From an uncultured Sphingomonas sp. (lineage in GTDB: Bacteria > Pseudomonadota > Alphaproteobacteria > Sphingomonadales > Sphingomonadaceae): DNA of 64,000 nucleotides. The DNA lies in the NCBI RefSeq assembly GCF_902806265.1, contig NZ_CADCVZ010000036.1, positions 1 through 64,000 on the forward strand, read 5' to 3'. Of the stretch, positions 15,205 through 26,817 are shown piece after piece (position 1 is the stretch's first letter; every line of letters begins with the position of its first letter). The notes beneath the pieces were generated by a model. It ran no database searches. It saw only the letters and a list, made by a program, of their open reading frames with translations, and was not told the origin of the DNA. A program made the translations under genes and the position numbers.

Positions 15205-15594
15205 ATGCGCAAGCCTCTTCCGATCACGGGCGCGGTCGCCGCGGCGCTGCTCGCCCTGCCCGGCTGCTCCACCCGCAACGAGTGGGACGACGACTATGTC
15301 GCGACCGGCGACACCGCGGTGTGCGTCGACCGAGACGGCCGCCGCATCGACGACGATCATTGCGATCGCCGCCGCGGCGGAGCCAGCTTCTTCTTCCTGC
15401 GGACTGGCGCCCCAATCCCCTACTATGGCGACTCGGTCCGCAATCCCCGCTACGCCCGCTACGGCTCCTACAACGGGACTTGGGGCACCAGCTATGCCCG
15501 GGCGCCTCGCGCCACCCAGATGAGTCGTTCGGCCGCCGTGTCGCGCGGCGGGCTCGGCGCGACCGGGCGGGGCTTCGGCGGCCGCGGCGGCTGA
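15205..15594 (+). CDS. DUF1190-like lipoprotein (YgiB/YjfM-like)
   Basis: The 129-residue protein starts at ATG 15205, 17 bases after the DUF350 gene. It has a lipobox (LLALPGC) and then short Cys-bearing strands (AVCVDRDGRRIDDDHC). The tail AVSRGGLGATGRGFGG is low-complexity and Gly/Arg/Ser-rich. The order lipobox, paired cysteines and a C-terminal SRGGxG tail is what I recall of YgiB/YjfM (DUF1190). The gene context (DUF350 before, GspS-like ATP-grasp after) supports it. It is probably anchored in the outer or inner membrane and could be a substrate or partner of the ATP-grasp enzyme. That last point is inference. Confidence 0.7.
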   Translation: MRKPLPITGAVAAALLALPGCSTRNEWDDDYVATGDTAVCVDRDGRRIDDDHCDRRRGGASFFFLRTGAPIPYYGDSVRNPRYARYGSYNGTWGTSYARAPRATQMSRSAAVSRGGLGATGRGFGGRGG

Positions 15595-16739
15595 TGCAGC
15601 GTCGGACGATCGCTCCGCGGCCCGGCTGGCAGCGGATCGTCGAAGAACAGGGCCTCATCTGGCACACCGGCGACGACGGTCAGCCCTATTGGGACGAGAG
15701 CGGCTGCTACGTCTTCACCCTGGCCGAGATCGAGCAGCTCGAGGCCGCGACCGAAGCGGTCTACGATCTGTTCCTCAAGGCCGGCGACCGCATCGTCAAG
15801 GACGCGGCCCTCCTGTCCTCCCTCGGCATCCCCGACTTCTGCCACGCCGCCATCCGCAGCGAATGGAAGGGCGACCGCCCAGCGCTCGACTATGGCCGCT
15901 TCGACTTCGGCTGGGACGGCACAGGTGAGCCCAAGCTGTTCGAGTTCAACTGCGACACCCCCACCGCCATGCTGGAGGCCGGCGCGATCCAGTGGGATTG
16001 GAAGGAGCAGTGCTTTCCGCAAGCCGACCAGTTCACCAGTCTCCACGACAAGCTGGTCGAACGCTGGCGCTTCATGGCGCCCGACTTGAGCGGGCGGATC
16101 TGGTTCGCCCATGCCGACGACGCCAGCGGCGAGGACACGCTCACCACCACCTACATGCGCGACCTCGCCGAGCAGGCCGGACTCGAGACGCGCGGCCTGC
16201 TGATCGACGAGATCGGCCTCGACGCCGCCGGCCGTATCGTCGACGGCCAGGACCATCTGATCACCGCCATCTTCAAGCTTTACCCGTGGGAATGGATCGT
16301 CGCCGAGGAGTTCGGCCCGGCGATCGTCCGCAACCTGCCGACCACCCTGTGGATCGAGCCCATCTGGAAGATGCTGTGGAGCAACAAGGCGGTGCTGGCG
16401 CTGCTCCACGACATGTTCCCGCGCCACCCGAACCTGCTCCCCGCCTCCCTGGAGCCGGGCAAGGTCGGCCCAAGCTACGTCGCCAAGCCGATCCTCGCCC
16501 GCGAAGGCGCCAACATCGAGCTGGTCCGCGACGGACAGGTGCTGGCCCAGTCGGAAGGCGGTTACCAGGCGGTGCCCCGCGTCTACCAGCAGCTCTATCC
16601 GCTGCGCGACTTCGGCCGCGGCTATCCCGTGCTCGGCTCGTGGGTCGTCGGCGGGGAAGCGGCGGGCCTCGGCATCCGCGAGGACGGGCTGATCACCGGC
16701 AACCGCGCCCGCTTCGTTCCGCACATCATCGAAGGCTGA
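15594..16739 (+). CDS. Glutathionylspermidine synthase-like ATP-grasp ligase (YgiC/YjfC-like)
   Basis: The 381-residue protein starts at ATG 15594, overlapping the previous stop by one base. It has the C-terminal synthetase domain of the GspS family without the amidase domain. Visible landmarks are YGRFDFGWDGTGEPKLFEFN, the Asp/Thr-Pro motif CDTPTAMLEAG, FKLYPWEW, EPIWKMLWSNKAVLALL and the ATP-grasp lysine region YVAKPILAREGANIEL. Family members ligate amines to glutathione or peptides using ATP. For YgiC/YjfC types the real substrate is not established. The partners here (DUF350, DUF1190-like lipoprotein, ion channel) point to a membrane or envelope function rather than spermidine metabolism. 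Confidence 0.88.
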   Translation: MQRRTIAPRPGWQRIVEEQGLIWHTGDDGQPYWDESGCYVFTLAEIEQLEAATEAVYDLFLKAGDRIVKDAALLSSLGIPDFCHAAIRSEWKGDRPALDYGRFDFGWDGTGEPKLFEFNCDTPTAMLEAGAIQWDWKEQCFPQADQFTSLHDKLVERWRFMAPDLSGRIWFAHADDASGEDTLTTTYMRDLAEQAGLETRGLLIDEIGLDAAGRIVDGQDHLITAIFKLYPWEWIVAEEFGPAIVRNLPTTLWIEPIWKMLWSNKAVLALLHDMFPRHPNLLPASLEPGKVGPSYVAKPILAREGANIELVRDGQVLAQSEGGYQAVPRVYQQLYPLRDFGRGYPVLGSWVVGGEAAGLGIREDGLITGNRARFVPHIIEG

Positions 16740-16742
16740 CCC

Positions 16743-17159
16743 ATGAAGAAGCTGCAGGCTGCCACCGACACGCTCAAGGAGCTGGCGCTGATCTACTTCG
16801 CCATCCTTCTTGCCGCGTCCGTCCTGTTCATGGTGCTGGAAGCGCGGACCTTCGCCGAAAGCTTCTACTGGGCCGCGACCACCGCCACCTCGACCGGCTA
16901 CGGCGACGTGACTCCCAAGACCGTGGCTGGCCAGCTCCTTGCCGCCGTGCTGATGCACATCTCAATCTTCGGCATCGCGCCGCTGATCATCGTCCGGCTG
17001 ATCGACCGGCTGAACGAGAACCGCGACGCCTTCACCCACGAGGAACAGGTCCACATCCTGGAGGGCATCGCCCGCATCGAGCAGCGGCTACAGCGGCTGG
17101 AGGACGGCAGCGAGCGTGGGCCCGAGGCCCCGCCCGCTTATGCCAGGATCGATCCCTGA
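16743..17159 (+). CDS. Two-helix potassium channel family protein
   Basis: The 138-residue protein starts at ATG 16743, 3 bases after the ligase gene. The first helix is about residues 14-33 (ALIYFAILLAASVLFMVL) and a pore helix follows. The selectivity filter is TSTGYGDVTP, with intact TGYGD for K+, and a second helix spans about residues 63-86. The C-terminus is a short charged coiled coil (LEGIARIEQRLQRLE). It has no ligand-binding RCK domain and no voltage sensor, so a KcsA-like two-TM tetramer is expected. Its tight coupling to the GspS-like enzyme and DUF350 protein suggests a joint membrane function. It converges on the GGDEF-EAL gene, 27 bases away. Confidence 0.9.
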   Translation: MKKLQAATDTLKELALIYFAILLAASVLFMVLEARTFAESFYWAATTATSTGYGDVTPKTVAGQLLAAVLMHISIFGIAPLIIVRLIDRLNENRDAFTHEEQVHILEGIARIEQRLQRLEDGSERGPEAPPAYARIDP

Positions 17160-17186
17160 GGTCCGCGACCTCCGAGGCCCGGTCCC

Positions 17187-19310
17187 TCAGGCGGGTGCCG
17201 CCAGGTTCGCTCCTCCCGCCAGAACGGTGTCGATCTCGGCGGCGCTCTGCGGCATGCCGTAGAACCACCCTTGCAAGAATTCGCACCCGGCCATGGCCAG
17301 GATGGCGGCGTGGTGCTCGGTCTCTACCCCCTCGGCCAGGATCGGGATCTTGAGCGCGCTGCCCAGCGCCACCACCGCCAGCGCGACGTCCGCCGCTTCC
17401 GGGCTGCTGACCACCGGCTCGACGAACGAGCGGTCGAGCTTGACCTTGTCGAACTCGAACCGGCGGAGATAGCCGACGCTGGCATAGCCGGTGCCGAAAT
17501 CGTCCAGCGCGACCTTGATGCCGTGGCGGCGGAGGTCGCGGATCACCTCCTCCGCGGCATCGGGACGGCGCAGCAGGTAGGTTTCGGTGATCTCGAACTC
17601 GAGCCGCTCGGGCGGAAAGCCGCACTCGTCGAGCGTCCGCAGCACGTCATGGACCAGCATGCGGTCCCAGAACTGAGCCGGGGACAGGTTCACCGACAAC
17701 AGGAACGGCCAGTCGCGCGCCCGCAGGCAGGCCTCCCGCAGGACAAAGCGCCCGAGTTCGACGATCGCGCCGCTATCCTCGGCGATGGGGATGAACAAGT
17801 CCGGTGAGATGGCGCCGCGGGTCGGGTGGCTCCATCGCGCCAGCGCTTCCACGCCGCTGATCTGGCCGCTGCGCGAGCGCACGATCGGCTGGAACGCCAC
17901 AGAAATCTCGCCCGCCGCGATCGCCCGGCGGAGATCGCTTTCCAGCTCCCGCCGCTCGCGCCGGCCGTCATTGAGGGTTGGCGAGTAGAGGCACCAATTG
18001 TCGCGGCCGCGCGACTTAGCCGCGTACATCGCCACATCGGCGCGGCGAACCACGTCCGCATACTCCAGGCCGGCGCCTCCGGCGATCCCGACGCTGGCTC
18101 CGACCAGGATCGGCTCGGCCTGGAACTCGTGCGGCTCCCGCACCGCCTCGATGATCGCGGTGGCGGCCGCCTGATGGTCCATCGCCTCACCCCCATGTTC
18201 CCAGGCCACGAAGAACTCGTCTCCGCCGGGGCGGGCCAGATAAGCGTGGGGCGGCAGGGCGCGACGCAGCCGCTCGCTGGTCCGCCGCAGCAGCAGGTCG
18301 CCGGTGGCATGGCCGAAGCTGTCGTTGACTTCCTTGAAGCCGTCGAGGTCGATCACCAGCACGCTGTAGACCGCGTCCCGCCCGGCCAGCTTGACCAACC
18401 GCTCGTTGAAAGCTCGCCGGTTAGGCAGTCCGGTCAGCGCATCGTGCCGGGCCAGGTGCTGCGCCTTGGCCTCGCTCGCCTGGAGCTCGCGCAGGTCGGT
18501 CGAGGCGTTGCGCAGGACGATCGTTCCAAGTCCAAGAAGTACCAGCACGAACCCAGCGAGGATCGGCATGCTGCCGTGTCGCAGCTCTGTCCCAGGGGTG
18601 GTCGGCGCCCAGGCATAATAGCCGATGGTCGAACCTGCGTAGGTCCGGACCGGCACAGCTGCCTCGGCTGGATCGGGTCGGCGAATGAGGCGGAGCGCTG
18701 CGATCTGGGCGGCCTGTTTGGTGTTCAGCGCCAGCTGCTCGTCCACTTCCTTGGCGACGACCATGTAGCGGCGCGGCGCGCCGCGAGGCAGGGCGCTGCC
18801 CGGGCTCCGCAGGATGCGGTGAACCGCGAACAGCAGCGGGCCGTGCGCACCGACCGACAGGCCACCGACCGAAATCTCCTTGCCCGCCGTCTGCGCTGCG
18901 GCCGTGCTCAGTGCCTGCCGGTAGTCGCGCCCCAGGTGCCGGTCCGCGGCATCGCCTGTCCGCCTGCCGTGGACTGCGGCGTAGATGGTGCGCCCCTGCT
19001 CATCGACGATGAAGTTGGCCTCGTATCCATTGGCCTCATGCAGATAGAGGCCGAACTGCTCGTCCAGCCAGCCGGCGTCGAAGCCGGTGACCGCATGCGC
19101 GGCCGCGTCGTCCCACCGGGCATATTCCCGCAGAACCTTCTGCAACCCGTCGATCTGGCCGGCCAGGGCCAGGGCGACCACCCGCTCCTCACGGTGGCGC
19201 TCCCGCGCGTCCTGCTGGTGGGTCATCGCGTACAGACCGGCGATGAGCGCCGTACTTGCGCTCAGCAGGATAAGGGTGATCGGGACCAGGAACCGCTTAT
19301 AGAAACTCAC
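17187..19310 (-). CDS. CHASE4-GGDEF-EAL membrane protein (cyclic-di-GMP turnover)
   Basis: The 707-residue protein has a transmembrane helix at 10-30, then a periplasmic CHASE4-like sensor (about 35-245) and a second helix near 250-270. A GGDEF domain (about 285-445) has the intact active motif RPGGDEFF. An EAL domain (about 455-695) has GVEALARW, VNLSPAQF, DDFGTGYAS and AEGVETE. No RxxD inhibition site is visible five residues before GGDEF. Both catalytic centres look complete, so it could make or degrade cyclic-di-GMP. In many tandem proteins one activity dominates. Start ATG 19310. It shares a 113-base gap with the divergent thpR gene. Confidence 0.92.
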   Translation of the reverse strand: MSFYKRFLVPITLILLSASTALIAGLYAMTHQQDARERHREERVVALALAGQIDGLQKVLREYARWDDAAAHAVTGFDAGWLDEQFGLYLHEANGYEANFIVDEQGRTIYAAVHGRRTGDAADRHLGRDYRQALSTAAAQTAGKEISVGGLSVGAHGPLLFAVHRILRSPGSALPRGAPRRYMVVAKEVDEQLALNTKQAAQIAALRLIRRPDPAEAAVPVRTYAGSTIGYYAWAPTTPGTELRHGSMPILAGFVLVLLGLGTIVLRNASTDLRELQASEAKAQHLARHDALTGLPNRRAFNERLVKLAGRDAVYSVLVIDLDGFKEVNDSFGHATGDLLLRRTSERLRRALPPHAYLARPGGDEFFVAWEHGGEAMDHQAAATAIIEAVREPHEFQAEPILVGASVGIAGGAGLEYADVVRRADVAMYAAKSRGRDNWCLYSPTLNDGRRERRELESDLRRAIAAGEISVAFQPIVRSRSGQISGVEALARWSHPTRGAISPDLFIPIAEDSGAIVELGRFVLREACLRARDWPFLLSVNLSPAQFWDRMLVHDVLRTLDECGFPPERLEFEITETYLLRRPDAAEEVIRDLRRHGIKVALDDFGTGYASVGYLRRFEFDKVKLDRSFVEPVVSSPEAADVALAVVALGSALKIPILAEGVETEHHAAILAMAGCEFLQGWFYGMPQSAAEIDTVLAGGANLAAPA

Positions 19311-19393
19311 CTGACGCCCCGCCGCACCCGCACTTGCCCTCGAGCCCTAGACCCGACAAAGTTGACGGATTATAACCTTTCGGTTCGCTCCGG

Positions 19394-19405
19394 ACGGTTA
19401 ACCGT
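19394..19405. promoter_or_regulatory. 12-base perfect palindrome before thpR
   Basis: ACGGTTAACCGT is perfectly self-complementary and lies 19 bases before the thpR ATG, in the gap shared with the GGDEF-EAL gene. It is a candidate operator. It contains one TTAAC half-site but lacks the second spaced half expected for CtrA. Confidence 0.3.
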
Positions 19406-19423
19406 TCGACGACCCGACCTCCC

Positions 19424-19963
19424 ATGCACCGCCTGTTCCTCGCCATCCGCCCGCCCGAGCCCGTCCGCGACCTGCTCCTCGACCTGATGGGCGGCACCGA
19501 AGGCATGCGCTGGCAGGATGAGGAGCAGCTCCACTGCACCCTGCGTTTCGTCGGCGAAGTCGACGGCGACGTCGCCGAGGACCTAGCGAGCGCGCTCAGC
19601 GCCATCCGCTTCGAAGCGTTCGGGATCCGGGTGCAGGGCGTCGGCCGCTTCGAGCAGCGCCGCGGCGGCGCGCTCTGGGCCGGGCTCGCGCCGCGCGAAC
19701 CGCTAGCCGCGCTTGCCGCCAAGATCGACCGCACCTGCGTGGCCGCCGGCCTCGAACCCGAGCGCCGGGCCTACCACCCGCACGTCACCCTCGCCCGCTG
19801 GAAGTGCGGCGCCGCCCCGGTTCAGCCCTTCCTCGAACGCCACGCGAACCTCGCATCCGAACCGTGGCAGGTCGCCCGCTTCACCCTCTACGAAAGCCAC
19901 CTCGGCCGCAGCGGCGCGCACCACGAAGCGGTCGCCGACTATGGCTGCGGCGGTCTGCCCTAA
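19424..19963 (+). CDS. thpR: RNA 2',3'-cyclic phosphodiesterase (LigT/ThpR)
   Basis: The 179-residue protein belongs to the 2H phosphoesterase family, with two His-x-Thr-x motifs: HCTLRF near residue 38 and HVTLAR near residue 124. These form the catalytic pair that opens 2',3'-cyclic phosphate on RNA ends. The opening MHRLFLAIRPPEPVRDLL and the Arg/Leu tail ARFTLYESHLGRSGAHHE are typical of the ThpR branch. Length is normal for the family. It overlaps by 4 bases the end of the convergent TonB-type remnant. In vivo substrates are not well defined for bacteria. Confidence 0.92.
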   Translation: MHRLFLAIRPPEPVRDLLLDLMGGTEGMRWQDEEQLHCTLRFVGEVDGDVAEDLASALSAIRFEAFGIRVQGVGRFEQRRGGALWAGLAPREPLAALAAKIDRTCVAAGLEPERRAYHPHVTLARWKCGAAPVQPFLERHANLASEPWQVARFTLYESHLGRSGAHHEAVADYGCGGLP

Positions 19964-20752
19964 TAGACTCGCCAGGTCAGGCGGGTGATGAAGGGTGCCT
20001 CGACAGCCTTCCCGCTTGCGTCCAGGGCAGGCTCGAACCGGGCTCGCTGTACCAGGATCGCGCAAGTTGTCGCGTCCAGCGCCTGGTGTCGGGCCGATCT
20101 GAGGACGCGGCAATCCCTTGCCCGTCCGTCCAGACCGATTGTAGCCATGATTTCGGAGGTACCGCCGGCGCCATCCGGGAGGGCCGCAGAGGGGTAGTCT
20201 TCGTCCGTGACGTAGGCCGTCGCCTTCTTGTGGGGCATGGCATAACGCGTGAGCCGGGCCGTGCTTGCCAGGAAGCCCCACTCCTTCAGCAGACCTTCCA
20301 TGCAGTCCTGCAGGGCGCCCCGCACTGGATGGAGGGCGGGAAGATCCATTGCAGCAACCAGCTTTGAGCTTCGGATGCCCAGGCGTCCCGTGGCCCACAG
20401 CCTTTGCAATTCTTCACCTTGCAAGCCTGCCCGCCAGACCCGCTGCTTGCTGGCGGTAAGGCCGGTCGGGTTCATGCCCTTGGCTTCAATCGCGGCGCGC
20501 CCGGTCTCGATCCGAGCGCGCGAGCGCCAGCCGCGGATCATCGGTCAGCACCCACAGCTCACCCGAGTCATTGGCAGGCGTAGGAGCGAGTACCACTGTG
20601 AGCGACTGACCGTCTCGAACGAAGGTTCGGCTGGCGAGGCATTGCCGGTCGGCATGCTCCACCGTCCACTTGCCTGTGGGCTGCCATTTCACCGCTGGCT
20701 CCGCGCGAAGTGCGGTGGAGACCAGAATGCCCGTCATCAGAACAGACCTCAT
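19960..20752 (-). pseudogene. TonB C-terminal-type periplasmic protein, frameshifted
   Basis: From ATG 20752 one frame gives a signal-like start ([20 protein letters not shown]) and a domain with [20 protein letters not shown] through ELWVLTDDPRLALAR. Near 20515-20535 the frame must shift by one base to continue with RARIETGRAAIEAKGMNPTG. The end is a TonB-type C-domain (ATIGLDGRARDCRVLRSARH, then CAILVQRARFEPA). Both halves fit one protein of about 263 residues. As read, the first part terminates at 20486 and the second has only an internal ATG at 20541. The likely original role is a periplasmic TonB-like domain protein, not a full TonB, because no transmembrane-Pro linker is seen. Confidence 0.7.
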
Positions 20753-20842
20753 CACGCGCACCCGCAAATCCTTCCTTCCACGCCCGAACGCACTATCTTG
20801 TCGGCTTGCTCGGCCGTGGGCCAGCCCTTCCGCTTGTCCTAA

Positions 20843-20857
20843 GAACAAATCTGGAAC
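20843..20857. promoter_or_regulatory. LexA (SOS) box upstream of uvrA
   Basis: GAAC-AAATCTG-GAAC is the reverse complement of the alphaproteobacterial SOS box GTTC-N7-GTTC, with a perfect match and exact spacing. It is 47 bases before the uvrA ATG and could also touch the divergent TonB-type gene. Together with the box at lexA it indicates DNA-damage induction of uvrA. Confidence 0.8.
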
Positions 20858-20903
20858 AAACTTACTCCATGATGAAGAGCATCACAAAGCAGAGCGGAAG
20901 CGA

Positions 20904-23933
<3,030 letters not shown>

Positions 23934-24022
23934 GCTGAAGCTCCGCCCACACTCGTCAGAAAACACGGCTCTATATCTCTTGAAAGTCGCGCGCACCTGT
24001 CGGCCGGCGCTTCGCGTCTTCT

Positions 24023-24075
24023 GGTTAAGCTCCCCGTTGCTGCGCAACGGCTTCCTTAACCGCGGCGCTCCGCGA
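24023..24075 (+). terminator. Structured element after uvrA, possible terminator
   Basis: GGTTAA (24023-24028) pairs TTAACC (24056-24061) around an inner perfect stem CCGTTGC (24034-24040) with GCAACGG (24044-24050). A second GC-rich hairpin (CGCGG...CCGCG) follows, then GTTGTTTT. It lies about 90 bases after the uvrA stop. The last hairpin plus T-rich tail could terminate uvrA. The function of the larger stem is uncertain. Confidence 0.45.
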
Positions 24076-24168
24076 GGTTGTTTTCGGTTCATGCATCTTG
24101 CGGGGCTACTGCCCGTTTACTATCCTAAACTCCCCGGCGCTTTCCGGCGGAGAGCCAAGGAAGTTCGC

Positions 24169-24840
24169 ATGCGTATTCTTCCCCTCATCGCCGTCGCCAC
24201 GGCGCTCGGCGGCGTCGCCGCGCCGGCCGCGGCGCAATATTATCCGCAGCCGGGCTATCCCCAGCAGCAGGGTTACCCGCCGCAGCAGGCCCCCTACCCC
24301 GGTCAGCAGCCCGCGCCCTATCCGGGCCAGCCGGGCTACGAATATTACCAGCGGCAGCAACAGCAGCAAGGCTACGGCTACCCGCAGGGGGGCTACGGCT
24401 ACCCGCAGCAGCAAGGCGGCATCGGCGGGATCATCGGCCAACTGCTCGGCAACCGCTATGCCGGGAACGACCGCCAGGCGATCACCCAATGCGCCAGCGC
24501 GGCCTCGGCCCAGGCGTCACGCCAGTACCGCCCGGGCTATGGGCAGCCCTACGGCAACGCCTACGGCTACGGCCAGCAGTACGGCGGCGGCGCTCGCGTC
24601 ACCGCCGTCACCAACGTCGAGCGGCGCCGCAACGGCCTCCGCGTCACCGGCCTGATCGACAGCGGCGCCAACCCCTATGGCTACGGCCAGCAGGGCTACG
24701 GCCAGCAGGGTTACGGCCAACCGGGTTACGGCCAGCAGGCCTACGCCCAGGGCGACCTCAGCTTCCGCTGCAACGTCGACTACCAGGGCCGGGTCACCAA
24801 CCTCCGCCTCAACCGCGTAAACCCCCGCCGCGGCTACTAG
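24169..24840 (+). CDS. Gly/Tyr/Gln/Pro-rich secreted protein
   Basis: The 223-residue protein starts at ATG 24169 with AAGGAAG upstream. A Sec signal (MRILPLIAVATALGGVAAPA, cleaved after AQ) is followed by a low-complexity region of PGYPQQQGYP and GYGYPQ units. A short glycine-rich helix (GGIGGIIGQLLGNRYAG), a conserved-looking segment with Cys (AITQCASAASAQASRQYRPG) and a globular C-terminal part (VTAVTNVERRRNGLRVTG and LSFRCNVDYQGRVTNLRL) come next. The two cysteines may pair. Repeats GYGQQ/GYGQPG near residues 165-190 come from tandem 15-base units. It is an exported protein of unknown function. The C-terminal domain is seen in other sphingomonad proteins from memory. Confidence 0.75.
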   Translation: MRILPLIAVATALGGVAAPAAAQYYPQPGYPQQQGYPPQQAPYPGQQPAPYPGQPGYEYYQRQQQQQGYGYPQGGYGYPQQQGGIGGIIGQLLGNRYAGNDRQAITQCASAASAQASRQYRPGYGQPYGNAYGYGQQYGGGARVTAVTNVERRRNGLRVTGLIDSGANPYGYGQQGYGQQGYGQPGYGQQAYAQGDLSFRCNVDYQGRVTNLRLNRVNPRRGY

Positions 24841-24844
24841 GCCC

Positions 24845-25591
24845 TCACGGGCGCGCGGCCGACGAAGCTGCGCGCCCGAACGGCTTCGCGCCTGAAGACC
24901 CGACTATCCTCGCCACCGCCAGGCGCAGCTCCGCCGGGGTGTCGTCCGCCATAACCTCGACCAAACCGATCCCCGCCCGCCGCAGCGCTTCCTTCTTGAC
25001 CGCGTCGCGGGCGGCGGCCGTGCCCTGGTGGTGACCCTGCCCCTGATACTCGATCGCGTGCCGCGGCTTGAGCTCGGCATCGACCAGCAGGAAGTCGACC
25101 CGCTTGGCGTTGATCGTGTTGAACGCTTCGGTGCTGTCCGCGTCCAGCACCTCGCCCAAACTCACTTGCGCCATCACCCGCCAGCCGGGCGCCAGTTCCG
25201 CGACGATCGGCTCCAGCGCCGCCAGCACCCGGCTCTCGCCCCGGTTCAGCAGCCGCTTGGGCTTGAACTCGGCCCCCATCACCGTCCTGAGCTGGTCGGC
25301 CGCATTGGGGATGCGCGAGCCGCCCGGAACTGGATCGTGCCGCGGCTGCCCCCATGGACCCTCCGCAACGTTGGCCTGAGGCGGCCATGGCCCCTCCCAT
25401 CCCGGAGGTGCATCCTTGCGCCTGCGGCCACGCTCCACCCAGTTGCCCCGCGCCTGCTTGCGGGCCTTCCACGCTTCCCGCCGCTGCTTGGACACGATCT
25501 GCTCGAACGTCATCCCGAACAGCGCGCCGACGAACAGCACGGCGACTAGCGACAAGGGCTTGTCGATCAGGGCGAGGATCTCGGGCGGCAT
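24845..25591 (-). CDS. DUF2726 protein with N-terminal membrane anchor
   Basis: From ATG 25591 the protein is 248 residues. It opens with a single transmembrane helix (LSLVAVLFVGALFGMTFEQI), then a basic linker rich in Arg/Lys and Pro/Gly. The C-terminal DUF2726 domain holds LLNRGESRVLAALEPIV, RVDFLLVDAELKPRHAIEYQ and GQGHHQGTAAARDAVKKEAL. The block Val-Asp-Phe-x-Leu, Ala-Ile-Glu-Tyr-Gln and the downstream Lys resemble the PD-(D/E)xK nuclease-like core that DUF2726 is thought to be related to. Whether it cuts nucleic acid is not known. An upstream open stretch to 25876 has no start logic. It is divergent from fmt. Confidence 0.82.
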   Translation of the reverse strand: MPPEILALIDKPLSLVAVLFVGALFGMTFEQIVSKQRREAWKARKQARGNWVERGRRRKDAPPGWEGPWPPQANVAEGPWGQPRHDPVPGGSRIPNAADQLRTVMGAEFKPKRLLNRGESRVLAALEPIVAELAPGWRVMAQVSLGEVLDADSTEAFNTINAKRVDFLLVDAELKPRHAIEYQGQGHHQGTAAARDAVKKEALRRAGIGLVEVMADDTPAELRLAVARIVGSSGAKPFGRAASSAARP

Positions 25592-25911
25592 CGCGGCAGG
25601 ATGGCACGGACGGCTTACCGACCGGTTACTCAGACGACCCCTCCGCCGTTTGCTTATGCGCTTGGGCGGACCCAGGGGCGGCGCGGTGAGGACTCCAAGA
25701 AACTCTGTCCTACACGCCCCCCAAGGGACTATCAGGCGCCCGCCATGCGCTCCGCCTGCCTCCCTCCTATGCGCCACCTCAACCCTCCGGTGAAGGTGAC
25801 AAAGATCACAACGGTTCGGCGGCGTAATCCTCCAAACCCCGGAAATCCGGGAAAGCAGAACGCGATCCACAGTCAACCGCAGTCAAGCGCGCCGCCCCGG
25901 ACCCCCCACCG
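25592..25911. other. 320-base intergenic region between divergent genes
   Basis: This holds the upstream regions of the DUF2726 gene and fmt. I see only a short CCCGGA/TCCGGG inverted repeat near 25837-25850 and no convincing RNA gene, promoter pair or coding frame. Composition is slightly less GC-rich near the centre. Confidence 0.5.
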
Positions 25912-26817
25912 ATGCGGCTGATCTTCATGGGCAGCCCGGGCTTCGCGGTGCCCACCCTCGATGCGCTGGTCGCAGCGAGGCATGAGGTGGCGGCGGTCTA
26001 CTGCCAGCCGCCCCGCCCCGCCCACCGCGGCAAGAAGCTCCAGCCCACCGCAGTCCAGACCCGGGCGGAAGCGCTCGGCCTGCCCGTCCGCACCCCCGCC
26101 CGTCTCCGCGCTCCCGAGGAGCAGCAAGCGTTCGCGGCGCTCGGGGCGGAAATGGCGGTGGTTGCCGCCTATGGCCTGATCCTGCCCCGGCCCATCCTCG
26201 ACGCCCCCGCCCGCGGCTGCGTAAACGTCCACGCGTCCCTCCTCCCCCGCTGGCGCGGCGCAGCGCCGATCCACCGGGCCATCCTCGCCGGCGACGGGGT
26301 GACCGGGGTGACGATCATGCAGATGGAGGCCGGGCTCGACACCGGCCCGATGCTCCTCCGCGGCGAGCTTCCGGTCGGCCCCCGCAACGCCGGCGAGCTG
26401 ACCGAGGAACTGGCGCTGCTCGGGGCCAGGCTGATCGTCGACTATCTCGCCAACCCCGCCGCCCACCCGCCGGTCCCGCAACCCGGGGCCGGCGTCACCT
26501 ACGCCGCCAAGATCGACAAGGCCGAAGCACGGATCGACTGGACCGCGCCGGCGGAGCAGATCGAACGCCAGGTCCGCGCCTTCGCCCCCGCTCCCGGCGC
26601 TTGGTTCGAAGTGGCGGGCGAGCGGGTGAAGCTGCTGGCGGCTGAGGTGGCCGACGCCACTGGCCAGCCCGGGGAGGTGCTGGACGCGGCGCTGACGATC
26701 GCCTGCGGCACCGGAGCGATCAGTCCCACCCTCTTCCAACGCGCCGGCCGCGGACCTATGGCGCCCGCCGACCTGCTCCGCGGCTTCGCGGTCCCGGTCG
26801 GCACTGTCGTCCTGTGA
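25912..26817 (+). CDS. fmt: Methionyl-tRNA formyltransferase
   Basis: The 301-residue enzyme formylates initiator Met-tRNA with 10-formyl-THF. The N-terminal Rossmann domain opens [19 protein letters not shown]. The signature [17 protein letters not shown] is the conserved folate and catalytic loop, and DTGPML follows. The C-terminal OB-type domain starts after [16 protein letters not shown]. Length is normal. Its stop overlaps the GTG start of truA by 4 bases, so both are translated from one transcript. The peptide deformylase gene is separate (48966), unlike the common def-fmt pairing. Confidence 0.96.
   Translation: MRLIFMGSPGFAVPTLDALVAARHEVAAVYCQPPRPAHRGKKLQPTAVQTRAEALGLPVRTPARLRAPEEQQAFAALGAEMAVVAAYGLILPRPILDAPARGCVNVHASLLPRWRGAAPIHRAILAGDGVTGVTIMQMEAGLDTGPMLLRGELPVGPRNAGELTEELALLGARLIVDYLANPAAHPPVPQPGAGVTYAAKIDKAEARIDWTAPAEQIERQVRAFAPAPGAWFEVAGERVKLLAAEVADATGQPGEVLDAALTIACGTGAISPTLFQRAGRGPMAPADLLRGFAVPVGTVVL

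Noticed and set aside
19394-19405. ACGGTTAACCGT as a CtrA box
   Set aside because: CtrA sites need TTAA-N7-TTAA-like spacing; only one half is present.
24640-24760. Tandem GGCTACGGCCAGCAG units as a CRISPR or mobile repeat
   Set aside because: They are in-frame codons for GYGQQ repeats in a secreted protein, without spacers.
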